From Rallus limicola (lineage: Eukaryota > Chordata > Aves > Gruiformes > Rallidae): a DNA stretch of 64,000 nucleotides. Each line of letters starts with the position of its first letter. The first letter of the stretch is position 1. Where the stretch lies: the NCBI GenBank assembly GCA_022605955.1, contig JAKCOZ010000018.1, positions 6,642,001 to 6,706,000 of the forward strand, given 5' to 3'. The notes beneath the pieces were generated by a model. The model ran no database searches. It was not told the origin of the DNA and saw nothing but the letters and a program-made list of their open reading frames with translations. Of the stretch, positions 52,056-64,000 are shown one piece after another. The position numbers and the translations under genes are program-made.

Positions 52056-53721
52056 AGGAAGCTGAGATTTTGTTATATGGAAGCTTTTATATTGAACTCC
52101 TTCTTCAGTTTCTATGCTGCCTAGAGTCCTTGTAATACAAGGGCATAGTTTCAAGGTTGTGTCATCAGATCTGGGAGTTTGAACTCCATGTAATTTATGT
52201 ATTAGTCATTTAAGTATTTTTCAAGCTGTGATATCTTATCTGTTATGGGGTGATTACACTATTTTAAATGTTCTGTATTTATTTGCTTAGTCAAACAAGA
52301 AGCCTTTGAACAGAGCTAATCTGGTATTTAAGTGCAGTTTCAGCTAAATTGTCTGTTATTCTGCCTCTGTGACATACATTAATAGTCCTGTATGTCATAT
52401 ATCTTCCAGCTGTAACTTCCCAGCCATTACTGATCACATACAGATTATTTTTGTCATTCATACAGTGCTGCCACCTATGGTGCAAAAAGAATGAGGAAAA
52501 GCTTGTAACAGTAATGTTAGATAAATAGTACTTTCAGACCAGGGAGAGAAAAACAGTGTATTCAAATGTAGATTAAAGGGAATAGGTAGAGAAAAAACTA
52601 CCTGCTTTGGAATGAAGTCAGGAACCCTGCAGCTAATGAGCTCATTCTCACCAAAAAAACCCACCAGGCAAATTATGATCTCAGGCCCAAAAGTACCGGT
52701 CATCAAGAGTAGATCATTAATTCCATATATTTCATTAAATATCAAAAAGTATTATTCAACAGTGTCTGAATTTGTGACTTAAATGACAATGATAGGATAA
52801 CATTTAAATCTAAATTAATGTCTAGGAAAAATTTTGCTACCCTTTTAAGACAAGGAGAAAATCTGTCTCAATAGATGACAGCAGAGTCCTTCTGCTTTTT
52901 TTCTTTGGTATATTTCAAAGGCCAACAGATATTTTATAATGGTCCCTTTCTTTCCCAAAGCAGACATCTGAGGAGGCCTTATATTTGATGCTCCATTTCT
53001 CAAACTAAAATCCCCTGCCTTGACATTGTTCAAGGTGAGCTTAAATAGGGCAAGACACATGCTGTTCTTACAGCTGTATTTGTTCAGGTGCACAGTTCCC
53101 AACTGCATGGGGCTACCCACTCCGAGTTCTAAATGCCAGAATACAGGAAAAGGGAAAATGGGTAGGGAGGAGAATTTTATTTAAAGGTTCTGCTATTGTT
53201 AGAACAGTTAGTGTCCAAAAGCATTATAATTAACAGTATCAAACATACGATTTTCTATTCCTTTGCTGTAAAAGAAAATAAATTATATCATTGTTTCATT
53301 GTGGTAATGTTCAGATTTGGTTGTGATTAGGAAACAGAGGAGTGCCCTCCTTTTTCTTTACACAGAACTGCAGGCTCTACCTTTTTTTAAAAAATTTTGC
53401 ATAGACTGCTTATTAAAGAAAATAAATGTTAATGAGATGCCTCTAGCAGTATAATTAAAACTTTCTGGCTTGATTAAAGTATGCAGACTGTCAACTGCTA
53501 CATTGTAAGAGATTCTGCCATTGACATTTTGGAATATGCAATGCATTCAGGGGAACATGTCCCAAAAGGGGTTTACTTTCTTCTAACTAAGCATAATTCA
53601 TGACAGAATTTAAAGAAGAAAACCATGAAGTGAACTAAAATAAACAAGACACTTGTATGTACGAGTGACGCTTACTAATGTTCAACCAAAAATTGATGCT
53701 GTATTCCCAAGACAAGGCATT

Positions 53722-53764
53722 ATACATTTTTATATAAATAATGAGAATTTATATAAAAATGTAT
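53722..53764. repeat. Perfect 18-bp inverted repeat with 7-nt loop
   Basis: ATACATTTTTATATAAAT (53722-53739), loop AATGAGA, then the exact complement ATTTATATAAAAATGTAT (53747-53764). It is a strong AT-rich hairpin with no obvious matching flanking duplication that would mark it as a MITE. Confidence 0.92.
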
Positions 53765-56700
53765 GTGCTAAAGACAGCATTGGTATCTAGGCATCTGCCT
53801 TGCTTACTAATGAAGCTAAGGCACTGGAGTGAGTCATGTTGCCAAGGAAAATATTTTTGTATGCATTTCTGAGAGAGATTTCAAGATTTGGGTGTTTCAT
53901 TCACAAGAGGGGGGTTGAGAGGAAAGGGGCAGTATGAGTAGGTGTATGAAACATAAAGAGGTGGTGAGTCCAAATTGATGTGCAAAATGATTGTATGTTC
54001 TAATACAAATAATCCTTTCATCAGAGTGTGAAATAAACTCTACGGTCAGGTCAAGGGAGAGTAAAAAGGGTTCATTTATAATAACGTGCAGAGGCTGAAA
54101 ATTGTTCACATAAAATGACAGGAGAATATGATTCGATCACTCAATTCTCTGTAATAGCCCTGCTCTCTTGTTCCTCTCCATGTTTTTGTTTTGTAAGTGA
54201 ACCTGGAATGTGTCCAATTTTCTTTAGAAAGAACATGCACTTTGATTTACTTTAGTTAGTTGTTTTTACTATACACAGACTGAAGCTTGAAACATGCTGT
54301 TGAAGATTTTAAAAGAAACAAAAAGCAACCCTATAACATTTTACTTTTTAAAAATTTGTTTATTCAGCTCAGGCCAGCATCTCATGCAGTGCATGAGACT
54401 GACTGACACAGGTGAAGGTGTGACACTGCAGTAAGTGATTAATTTCAAACATCATGCTGTATCTTTTATCTAGAAGTGGTCAGGTAGTTGCATATACACG
54501 AGTGTAAGGCAGGCCCAATATTTGTATGTCTCTGCTTTGGGACATTCTAACTGAGGAGGTAAAGCAGTGATCCACCAAGATATGAATGGGTTTAAGTCTT
54601 CTGAATCTCAGATTAACAGTTTGGTTCCTACTGTCAACCAATTCTTTTGTTATAGCTTTACACATACCATTCTGCTACTGGATGTCTCAATATTGATCAT
54701 AGTATTCTTCTGTATTAACCAACCCTTTCTCTGGACCCCTAAGTATAGCAGGTATTAAAGACTTGTCAGACAAATGTAAAACCAAAAAGACTGTTTGCAG
54801 TTGCATGAAAAATCCTTCCTGTTATACAGGAGCCACAATACAAAATGGATCAGTTGTGATTGTGACATGCAGTGTGCATAGACTCACCTTCTTCTTTTTC
54901 TGCTTAACTGTTAATAGCAGTACACAGATGCAACAAGATCAGCCACTTGGAGCCTTTCTTGACCAAAATGTTGGTCTAATTCATCTGGCTTTCTGCTAGG
55001 CCCAATTTAGTTTAAAAATCAGTGGTTTTCCAGCATGAATCATACCAAAGCAGAAATAGCCCTATGGAAAGCTTAATAGTCTTTCTCTCACTAGTTTTAT
55101 TTAAGGATCTTTCTGGTGATTCAAATTTAACTATGGTTCAATTCTGAAACTTTTGCCATATGGGTCTCCCTGTGTTGTTATATAATTTCTCATAGACCAA
55201 AGAACCCCAGTTATTAACATTACTTTAAATTGAAGACTTTTTTTAATAAGTGGGAAAGATAAAAAAAACTGAAGGAGGATCGGTGCTGTATATTTTATAT
55301 TCTTGGAGAGCCACAAGTTTATGTGCTATCTTGTAAATGGCCTGTGAGTTTATTTTCCCTCAAGAACAAAAATGTCCTGGAAAACTACAGGGAAAATGGG
55401 TTTCAAGACTCATTTCTAAATTTAGAACTGTTGTTACTCATCAACTTCTCTCAAGATCAGTGGTTTTTAATGATTCCTCATCATGGGTTTCTTTCTTAAG
55501 TTTCCACATCTAAATTTTGTTTCTCTTTTAACCTTTTGTGGACATAATGATCTTAGGAAAACCAAAATTTTGTCTTTGACCCACTATAAGATGATGATGA
55601 TGATACTAAAATCTGTTGCTAATACCATCTGAAACTAAACAAACACAATAACTGAAAGTACAGGTTAGTAATTTCCAAATTTTTAATAGACATCACCACT
55701 ATGTTCAGAATTAAACATTTTCATGTGTTCTACTGAATTTGTTAGAGATGGAAATTTAAATGTGAGCTAGCCCCGTGTAGAGCAAGTTGACAGTATATAA
55801 ACATCAAAGGCTTTTGCAGATAGTATTTGTTACAAATTTCAGGTTGCCTTTTCTGTTTTCACTATATACAATCTTGCAAGGCAGAAAAGTAGTGGATCTG
55901 CAAGATGTAGATTAAAAGATGCAGATATTTACCAAAAATGGTGAATTTTATAGAAAAAAAAAAAAAAAGAAACTATTTTCCTCTCTCAGTTAGAGGTGAT
56001 CAAATTAACAAAAAAATTCACCTCCTTTTAGAGGAGATCTGTGACAAAAAGAAACTGTATATAAACATTTTCTGTGTTTAATAAGTTGTTCAGAAGCCTA
56101 ATTAATACATTTTAATTAACATGATATAATGCCTGAAGAATTACCTGTGTTATACAGAAGGGATTCTCAGAATGTTGTAAATTTGTCCCTACCAGATTTT
56201 TAAGAATAAAGTGAGGCAAAAATTTGTTTCCTTCAGTTACAATTTTGGGAAAATTATGAAGTTATGAATTTTTTTGTTTTACCATATTTATATCTCTCCT
56301 CAGTTGTTTGTGGGTTGGGTTTTGTTGTTTGTTTGGGGGTTTTTTTCTGAGATCAAATGTTCTGATTAATTGTTAGTCTGTTTTGCAAACTTGTGCTGCA
56401 TTGAGGGAAGGGATGATTCTTTTCAAGAATATTGGTCCCTACTCTGACTTAAAGTTGTTTTGGGCATTCAGAGATGCATCCTTCATTATTCTAAAACATA
56501 AATTCCTCTAGTTTCTATGGTTCTTCTTTTCAAATAAATAGAGAGCAGGGATATGGGTTAATGCAGGAAATCCAATCCCAGAAGAAAGAACTGTTAAACA
56601 AGCTGGTGATAATCATTCAGTTTCTCAAAACAAACTACAGCTTTGAGATTTAGGCAAGAAATCAGGAAATAAGATCTGGTAGTGAAAATGTTTTGTGCCA

Positions 56701-57462
56701 TGGGCTGTATATATCCAGAAAAATTGAGTGAGTCATATTGTCACCAGTATTTAAATACTGTCTCTCTATATACCATCTGGCATGTTGGGGGGATGGAGAG
56801 TGGGTGGGTGTGCATCCTTTAACACCTCCAAGTTAAGCTGGGTAAAACTGAAGGTTCCTTGTGACGAAAAGAGAAGCAAGATGATGAGAGAAGAAACAGA
56901 TATGGAGGGGAGCATCATTTCAGACAGCTAAGAAATTGAAATAGTTTCCTTTTATGTTCTTCAGACCACACTGTAAGGATGGGATTGATTAATTGGGTAG
57001 AACATTTTCCTGAGAGACTGTTGCCAGTTGATTAGAATTTTCTTCCAACTTTCTTTGAGTCTTAGATGATGGTAATTTATCAGAGAGGTTGGGCTGGCTT
57101 TTACTGGTCCAAGGAACTTTTTTTTTCCTTGAAAAACAAAGGAAGAACACATGAGGAAGAAGAGAAAAGGAGAGAAAGATAGTCTGAAAGTAAAGATAAA
57201 TTAATCAAGAGGAACAGAATAAGAGACATGAAAACCTGAGAGCAACAGACATGTATCACATTCTTTAAATGCTTTTGTTCAAACTTGGTCTTCTAAGGCT
57301 CCAGGGAGAGTGATTAAAATACAGCAAAAGGAGCAAGGAAAGTGAGTTGAAGATTCAGATAAAGAAATGATTGTGTGAAGAATGAGGTTGTAACCATTAC
57401 AATTTGAAGAATAGCAGAGTTTGCTGATAGCCTTGGTATAGTTAGTCCTGGAGAACTTTGCC

Positions 57463-57490
57463 TTTATTTATTTATTTATTTATTTATTTT
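57463..57490 (+). repeat. (TTTA)n microsatellite
   Basis: About seven consecutive TTTA units. If transcribed on the + strand they would contain overlapping AUUUA motifs. Confidence 0.92.
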
Positions 57491-57752
57491 ACAATGGATT
57501 TAATGTCATTGATTTTGATGCAAGATTTGTGTCAGTGAAACAAATAAATGACGTTTTCCTTTGTTGAAACTACAATATTAAGGCAATATTATTTGGGCTT
57601 AAATATTCACTCCCTGGTGTGCCTTTGAGAATTTATTCTTATAAAATTGTTTCATGATGAAATTTCTTAAAAGGCATGTCCACACCCAACTCATACAGTG
57701 ATCCAATTCAGTCTGACCAAAGGCTAAGATTCAGAATTTCAAACCCAGTCTT

Positions 57753-57771
57753 CATATATATATATATATAT
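57753..57771 (+). repeat. (AT)n microsatellite
   Basis: About nine alternating AT units. Confidence 0.9.
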
Positions 57772-60700
57772 GCAAATTGTCTTAAATATTATTTTCCTGT
57801 TTTGACTACATGGCTGGAGCACCCATTAAACCACAAAAAATCATCAGTACTTCACATAGCAGTGCATTTTGCATCTGCATTTAAGTTTCATTTAAGTGCT
57901 GCACCATAAATATACTAAAGACACATTTAATCAAATAAAAAGCATTTTCCAAATACAGAGAAAAGGCCTTTAATAACTAAACTGTTCTTAAATTTCCTTA
58001 TCTCAAATCAGATCCCACAGAAAAAACTTTGAGGAAATATTCTCCCTGTACTTTCTTGATTGGCCTTTTCTGTGATTACAGACAAAACCCAAATAGCCCA
58101 CAGTGGAACTGAACTTTCCTATTAACCTTCTTCCAATTAAATCCAACAAGATTTCTTCTCTCTTTAATAAAATAGAATTTGGTTTCTTTTTTCAGTTTAC
58201 TTGGATACCTGCTTTATGAGCATTATCTTTCTATTTTCGAGATCTAATCAGTTTATATCCAGAAGCTGCAATATAGAAGGATTCTAATCCATTGTAATTA
58301 CTGACACACTTGTAGGCAAATTCAGAATCTGTTGACCTTCAAGTGTATTGGAAAGTCCATCTGTTTGGACAGGCTTTTGCCTGATAGGGGGCATTCTTTG
58401 TCTAATTGCAATGTTATCCCTTTTGTCATGTTAACTAAATAAATTTCATAAGGATGCATGTAGTACTGTTCAGTGGGCACGCCTGTTTTCCTCAAGTCCA
58501 TTCCCCAGAAACTTCATGCACATTTGAATGTAATGTATGACTGTCTCTGCCACTGACTGGAGACCCATGTAGCTGAAATTGTCTTCCTAAATGCAGGCTA
58601 AGGGAAAAATTTTGACAATTCCACTGCCGTTTCATTCTTTTAATAGCTTTACTATTGGCTGTCCCAATGCATTAATTTACAATGAAGCTAAACTGAATTA
58701 GTCATATCTATAAAAGCTCTTCAGAGTTGCACTTGTTATACTAAACTGAAGTATTTCCAGCTGGTGTGGCAGCTTGTGAGGCTTTTTTTTGGCAGAAATG
58801 TCATGTAATTTACCAATAGGTACAAAATAAAAGTTACTTCCAATTTGTTTTACAGGTCTTACTACATCAATAAGTACAGTTGCTCAGGGAGGTTGGGAAA
58901 GTTCATCAGATGCTGTTAATACAGTTCACACAAAATACCATGTTCAGCACCTTGCTGTACCAATTTCACATGGCAAATAGGTTGTTCTTTATGCAGGCTT
59001 TTATGTAATGGGGTCCAGTAACTATTCAGGCATCTTATTATTTCAACAAAGTAAAGATAAATGGCCACCATCTCTCCTTTCATGGAACCTTGGTCTGTCT
59101 TGAAATCCAGAAAATACAGTCATTGAGGCTTCCATTTTCCTGTTTTCATTTGCATATTAGCATGTATTTTCCCCTTTTTGTTGAGTATGAGACTATTAAA
59201 AGCAAACTTGAACATGACAAATCTCTCATGAATCAGTTACAATGATATTTAGAGTTTATTTTTTTGTAGATTCTTAACAAATTATGGATTTGCTTTCAAA
59301 GTATTCTGTTTCAGGTGCTTAGACCATAACTTCAAACTTAAATCATGGGAAGTCTGTTGAGAGGAAGGTACAACAACTATTGAGGGTTCTTCAACATAGA
59401 AGTGGAAAAATCAGGTAGTGGAGAACTGTGAGAGTCTGTAGAAATTGTTATTTCTGTTTTAGGTGTATCCTCTCAAATAATAAATGACAAAATACTTCTA
59501 AAAACTGAATTTTAATCCAGATGATCATATATCTTTAATGAAATCTGAAATTGAAGAATACAGTGTCCTGACGAGTTGGAAGTGACAGAATGTAGGTCCT
59601 GCTGTTGTTGCTGCCTAAATTACTGGGGTTTAGTGATGGCATTGTTACACCCCCATATGACTTTCTCTGAAATAGATCAAATTAGTGAAAGGAATAAATT
59701 AATTCCTTGCCTTGATTCTGAAGACGTTTCTTCTCCATCAACCTCAGGGAATGCATGTGTTCAGCATCTCAGGTCCACTTTAATGTATTAGCAGCTGAAA
59801 AGCAGGGATCTAAAAACAGTATCCAAGTCTGTTTGTGGAATTTTTACAGTTATCCACTCAAATTATGTGTATGTGTCAAGTCAAAACTCAGTCCTGAGAC
59901 AAAATTTATTACTGTTCACAAAACCATGTGTTATCTCCTAATTTCTTAGAGATCTTCCATATTGAGAAGAAAATTGTACTGTTGGTACTTAGGAAATTTT
60001 ACAAATTAGTAAATGTGTGGTGTAAGCAAAAGCTCATTGTAAGGTTTTTCCATTGACTTAGACTCATCAGTACTCCAGGATGAAAAGGAATTGCCATCAC
60101 CATTCACTCTTCTTCTTGGATGGAATGATTTATACCTTATTAGTGTTCTCCATTGTCTCCAGGTAGTTTCTCTGAAGCAGATAAACATGGTGAGTTATAA
60201 TAAAGGCTTTGAGAGGTATGTGTACGAAAGCGAAAAGGTATCTTTATTCCCATATAAATGACAACCATTCATTACATGCAGCTCAGGTTGTTTCAGTCAA
60301 AAGAAAGTATCTACCTCAGGAAAATTAGTATTTTTTGTATTTGCAAAATAGTTATATCCCTTTTTATGCAGAAGTCTAATATTGGGTCTAGTGGAAATAC
60401 TGAACATGATACTGAATAAAAAGTGAAATTATTAACATTCTTTTTTCATCCTCCTTACTGGCTTGAAAATTTTGAAATGTTCAGATATTTCAAGCATTCA
60501 GTGAAAGGTAAGAACACAGTGGTACGTGCATTTCTGGCTAATGTGAAATGATAATTTTCCACTTGAAGTACAACCCATAAGTGTGAATAACTAGATTTTT
60601 TTCCTACTCTTCCTTAGTATCTGATAATATTGTCCATTTCATGTCAGCCTCTCCTATTCAATTTTTTTACTGGATTATCAATAGTCTCCAAAAATTCACA

Positions 60701-62931
60701 GGCTTTGGAATATAGCTACAGGTTCTTCAGCACACTGTTTTAGTACACATGCAGTGGTAATCAAGATACCCTTGTAACTGTTGCTAATTTAAAGTAATCA
60801 TATTTGAATTTTTGTCTACATAATTCTTTGAGTACAAAAGATACGAGTATATAAAACTTTAAGGGTTTTTTCAAATAATGCACTGTATTAGTTATGAGGA
60901 ATGATTTTGTAATTAAGACATTACACCAGGGATTCATAAGTCTTACATTAATTTCTTGGCTCTTACATGTGCCGTTTTTTTTGTATTGGCATCTTAAAGA
61001 CAGATAATGATGTTCATGTTGCCTAAATCATGTTGATATTAGCTATTTCAATCTATACTACTTGTCTTTCCAGTCGTTCTTATCAGCACGCTTTATGCAA
61101 GAGGCAAAATTTCTAAGATGATGTATCATTGCAATAGAGAAGTAAATTAGATGTAAAGTGTTCTCAAAAGGTTATTGATTAGAAATATGTTTAGCAACTA
61201 TATAATCTGAATTTATATACATAACTTCTATAACTTGGTAAGCTGTGGCTCTTGAGTTTCAATGACGGCTGTGTAAAATATGCAAGAGTAATATTTATTA
61301 TCTCATTGACATGTTCAATCAAGGGATAGGCATGTATCTGAAGTGTAAGAATTCAGAGACACATCTCAATTTTTATTGTTATTATAGATATTATGTAAGG
61401 AAAAAATACGTTTTTTTCCTTTTTTTTTGCTGTTTCTTAAGTATTCTGTGCATGCTTAAAACGAAACACACATGTATATTCAAAACCACAGTTTATTAAA
61501 ATAGTTCATATCAAAACCTATTCATAGCCCAGAAAAAAGTTTCATAGACAAAATTACATTTCTTGTATTCACCTGGGATCCCCTCTGTGAATACAAGACT
61601 CTGAAATTGTTCATTTTCAGAAATTATCATCTGTGATCACTAATGTAAGAATTGGGCCCTAAAATTCTGGGGCCATGTGCATTGTTTTACCATCATCTTT
61701 ACAAATATGTGGATAGTAACACCAGTGATATTTGTTCAAATATTAGAAAGTCACCAAGAAGAAAGTCGGTACTTAAAAAAACATTTCACAATAGCATTTG
61801 AATTTATGTCCACCTTTATATACTACTGTTGTAGGGTTTTTTTCCAAACTTAATTCAAAGCTCAGCCTTCCAGTATTAGATTTACATTATCTTTTCCTGC
61901 ACAGTATCTCCACTGTTGTTGCTCTTATTTCCATATATTTTATTATATTTATATATATCATTAAATCTAAGTAAGATTGTTAAATTAAAAACTTTTCCTA
62001 TCAGAAAATATGTTCTTTCCTATAAAATGGATTTATAGCCTGAATTTAACATAGCTACATCTCTTCAAGGTATTGAAGATGTTTTTGTGCACATATAACA
62101 GATCCAGCATTCCATTGGGATGAAATATTTTAAATATTTCTTAGGAGGATGGTCTTGAAAATATGAGGAAACAGAAGAAATCCTGACCTCATTAAATTCT
62201 GTTCTTTCAACTCTACAGAATCCCTTTTTCCTGTTTGTACGTTAATCAAGTTACAGTCATGAAATCAGACCTACATAAAGAAAGCACATTTTGACAAGAC
62301 AGTATTATAACTTCTGTATACAATATTGAATTCTTGCTCTTTAGTTTAGCCAAAAGCTCATTTTCTACCAGATGATCTGAAGTCAAAATGGGTCAGTTGG
62401 CATAATAAAGATGTAATAAGGCACTCTTAAAAGTACTTTAAAATTTCAGTTCTGAACAGAGCTGCAGGCTTCTTTTTTCCACTTTCACAACATAAATCAT
62501 TTATGTTATCCAGGTGTGATGAATATTAAATGATCTATGGAGGAAATCATATTAACAGACTTCTTTTATTATTAGAACGACTGCAGGGAATTATGGTCAG
62601 TCACTTGAGTGAAAGATGTATAAGGCAAAATAATAAAATATGGAGATTGGATAATAAATCATTTCAATCAGGTTTGAAAGTAATAAAAATACAGAAGCTA
62701 AAAAGCTAGCACTTTGACTAATGGAGCCATGAATTTCCTATTCCTTGAGGGCTTCCTTCTTCCTTCTGCTGGACACATACAATTGTAAGCATCATGTCAT
62801 TCTATGAAAATACATCTATACATTGAGAATTATCTAATTTATTTTTTCCCTTTGAGCATTCATCTTGACTTGTAAAAAGATGTCGAATTAGAGCACTCTC
62901 AGATTCTTGTGGCAAAAATCTAACCTACCCA

Positions 62932-62980
62932 GTTATTTCCTTAGAGAAAGGAAATAGCTTTCTTTCCTTAAAGAAATAAC
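62932..62980. repeat. Imperfect long hairpin
   Basis: GTTATTTCCTTAGAGAAAGG on the left and the near-complement ending in CTTAAAGAAATAAC on the right, around an AGC centre. About 22-bp arms with several mismatches. Confidence 0.65.
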
Positions 62981-64000
62981 TTCATCAATGTTGTTTTGAC
63001 TTGATGACTACTGAGCAGATTTACTTTCAAGGAAAGATAGTACCTCTGTCTGAACTGTAGTACATAAAAGGTAGAATGCTGTTTTTCCTCTTCATCATTA
63101 CTAATTCCTAGATGATGAGACACTGTTTTCAGAACATGCTTAATCTTCTGCTCTATTTTTTTTTTATGTGCATTATATAAATATTGTATAGTACATAGAT
63201 TAATGTATATAGTTATTTGGCACAGTAGAAGTAAACTTGAAAATCATTTGCGTGTCATCTGCTCTCATCCTTGTCTTTGAAAATGGTGGTCATTTCCTGT
63301 ATTGATGGTATTTCATCTATAAATGTGGTTAAAGACTACTTTAGCCTGCTTTGCAACTGCTTTAAAATCTATTACATGAAAAGTTTACATGGTTTAATTA
63401 TTGGCATTAAATATGAGAAGTACCTAAAATATAACTAATCTCATAGTTCTGCTTGTTTTGTGGGTTGCAATTTCTGCTTTGTGCCCTTTTATTTAAACAG
63501 TTTCTCTATCTTCCACTCAAATAATTTTATTTTTGTTTTTTAATTTGTTTTTCCACAGCCTGAAGAAAACTCAAAATAAAATGGGAAAATATTTTTAGAA
63601 TTGTCACTCTAAATCAAAGTTTCCATTCCCCAAAAGCATTTTTAAGGTGAACTTCATTTGTATTTTTCCTACTGAGCTCACTTTTTCTAGATAACACAGG
63701 AAATGGGGTTGCTGGTTTCTTTTTCAGTTCATAATAATAATGGATTACAAGAAGCCCAAAGCTAAGTACCAAAGTATTCTATATTAACTTGAACTATACT
63801 GCCATGTCAAGAATGACAAATCCCACAACATCAGTGACCTTTAACAAATAACACTTTACCCAATTCACTGGGAAGTGCTAAGGATGCCATAAGTTAGAAC
63901 AAGATCTTTATTGTCTAATAATCATCAGCTGGCTGAAACGGCTTGTGATGTGATGCTTTGTTTTGGTTGGGCTTTCTGTTTTGGTTTGGTTTGGGTTTTT

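Larger units (their letters stand above)
52056..64000. other. Intergenic region to the end of the window, no gene supported
   Basis: About 12 kb of AT-rich DNA with A-runs (15 A at 55954-55968), simple repeats and hairpins listed separately. The frames of 60-95 codons in this stretch have no domain, start or splice support. The last 40 bp is a GGTTT-type repeat. I could not find COMMD8, the neighbour expected after GABRB1 in mammals, but its short exons could be missed by eye. Confidence 0.5.

Overview
The window looks like nuclear DNA of a bird. It is AT-rich and intron/intergenic-like, with no operons. It carries several 3'-truncated CR1 LINE copies ending in the avian-type ATTCTATGATTCTA tail or its complement, plus one well-preserved solo retroviral LTR. 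The only gene I recognise with confidence is the last coding exon of GABRB1 (GABA-A receptor subunit beta-1), on the + strand at 8370-8717. The species is not determinable from what I can see.

Layout: 1-8369 is the final intron of GABRB1. It contains an antisense, exon-like open segment (205-530), a sense CR1 3' end (1425-1710), an old vertebrate retroposon tail (about 4970-5335) and a pair of kB-like motifs (6706-6736). 8370-8717 encodes the end of the TM3-TM4 cytoplasmic loop, TM4 and the C-terminus. From 8718 the probable 3' UTR runs through several AATAAA signals; the last good candidate is at 14493.

From about 14.5 kb to the end the window is gene-poor. It holds CR1 pieces (21099-21174, 21185-21440, 24079-24235, 51824-52055), a C-rich tract (17965-18055), a solo LTR flanked by a 6-bp target duplication (38752-39245), several simple repeats, perfect hairpins (30045-30076 and 53722-53764) and an isolated GC-rich block (46800-47050). 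Two further segments look like exons of unknown genes: 27118-27337 (+, ends in a stop, with AATAAA about 750 bp downstream) and 49551-49634 (+, 84 nt between a good acceptor and a GTAAGT donor). Neither is recognised as a known family.

Apart from GABRB1, nothing here forms an identifiable pathway. The value of the window lies in the GABRB1 3' end, the unknown exon candidates, and possible exapted or regulatory non-coding elements. I found no convincing evidence of a wholly new biological system.
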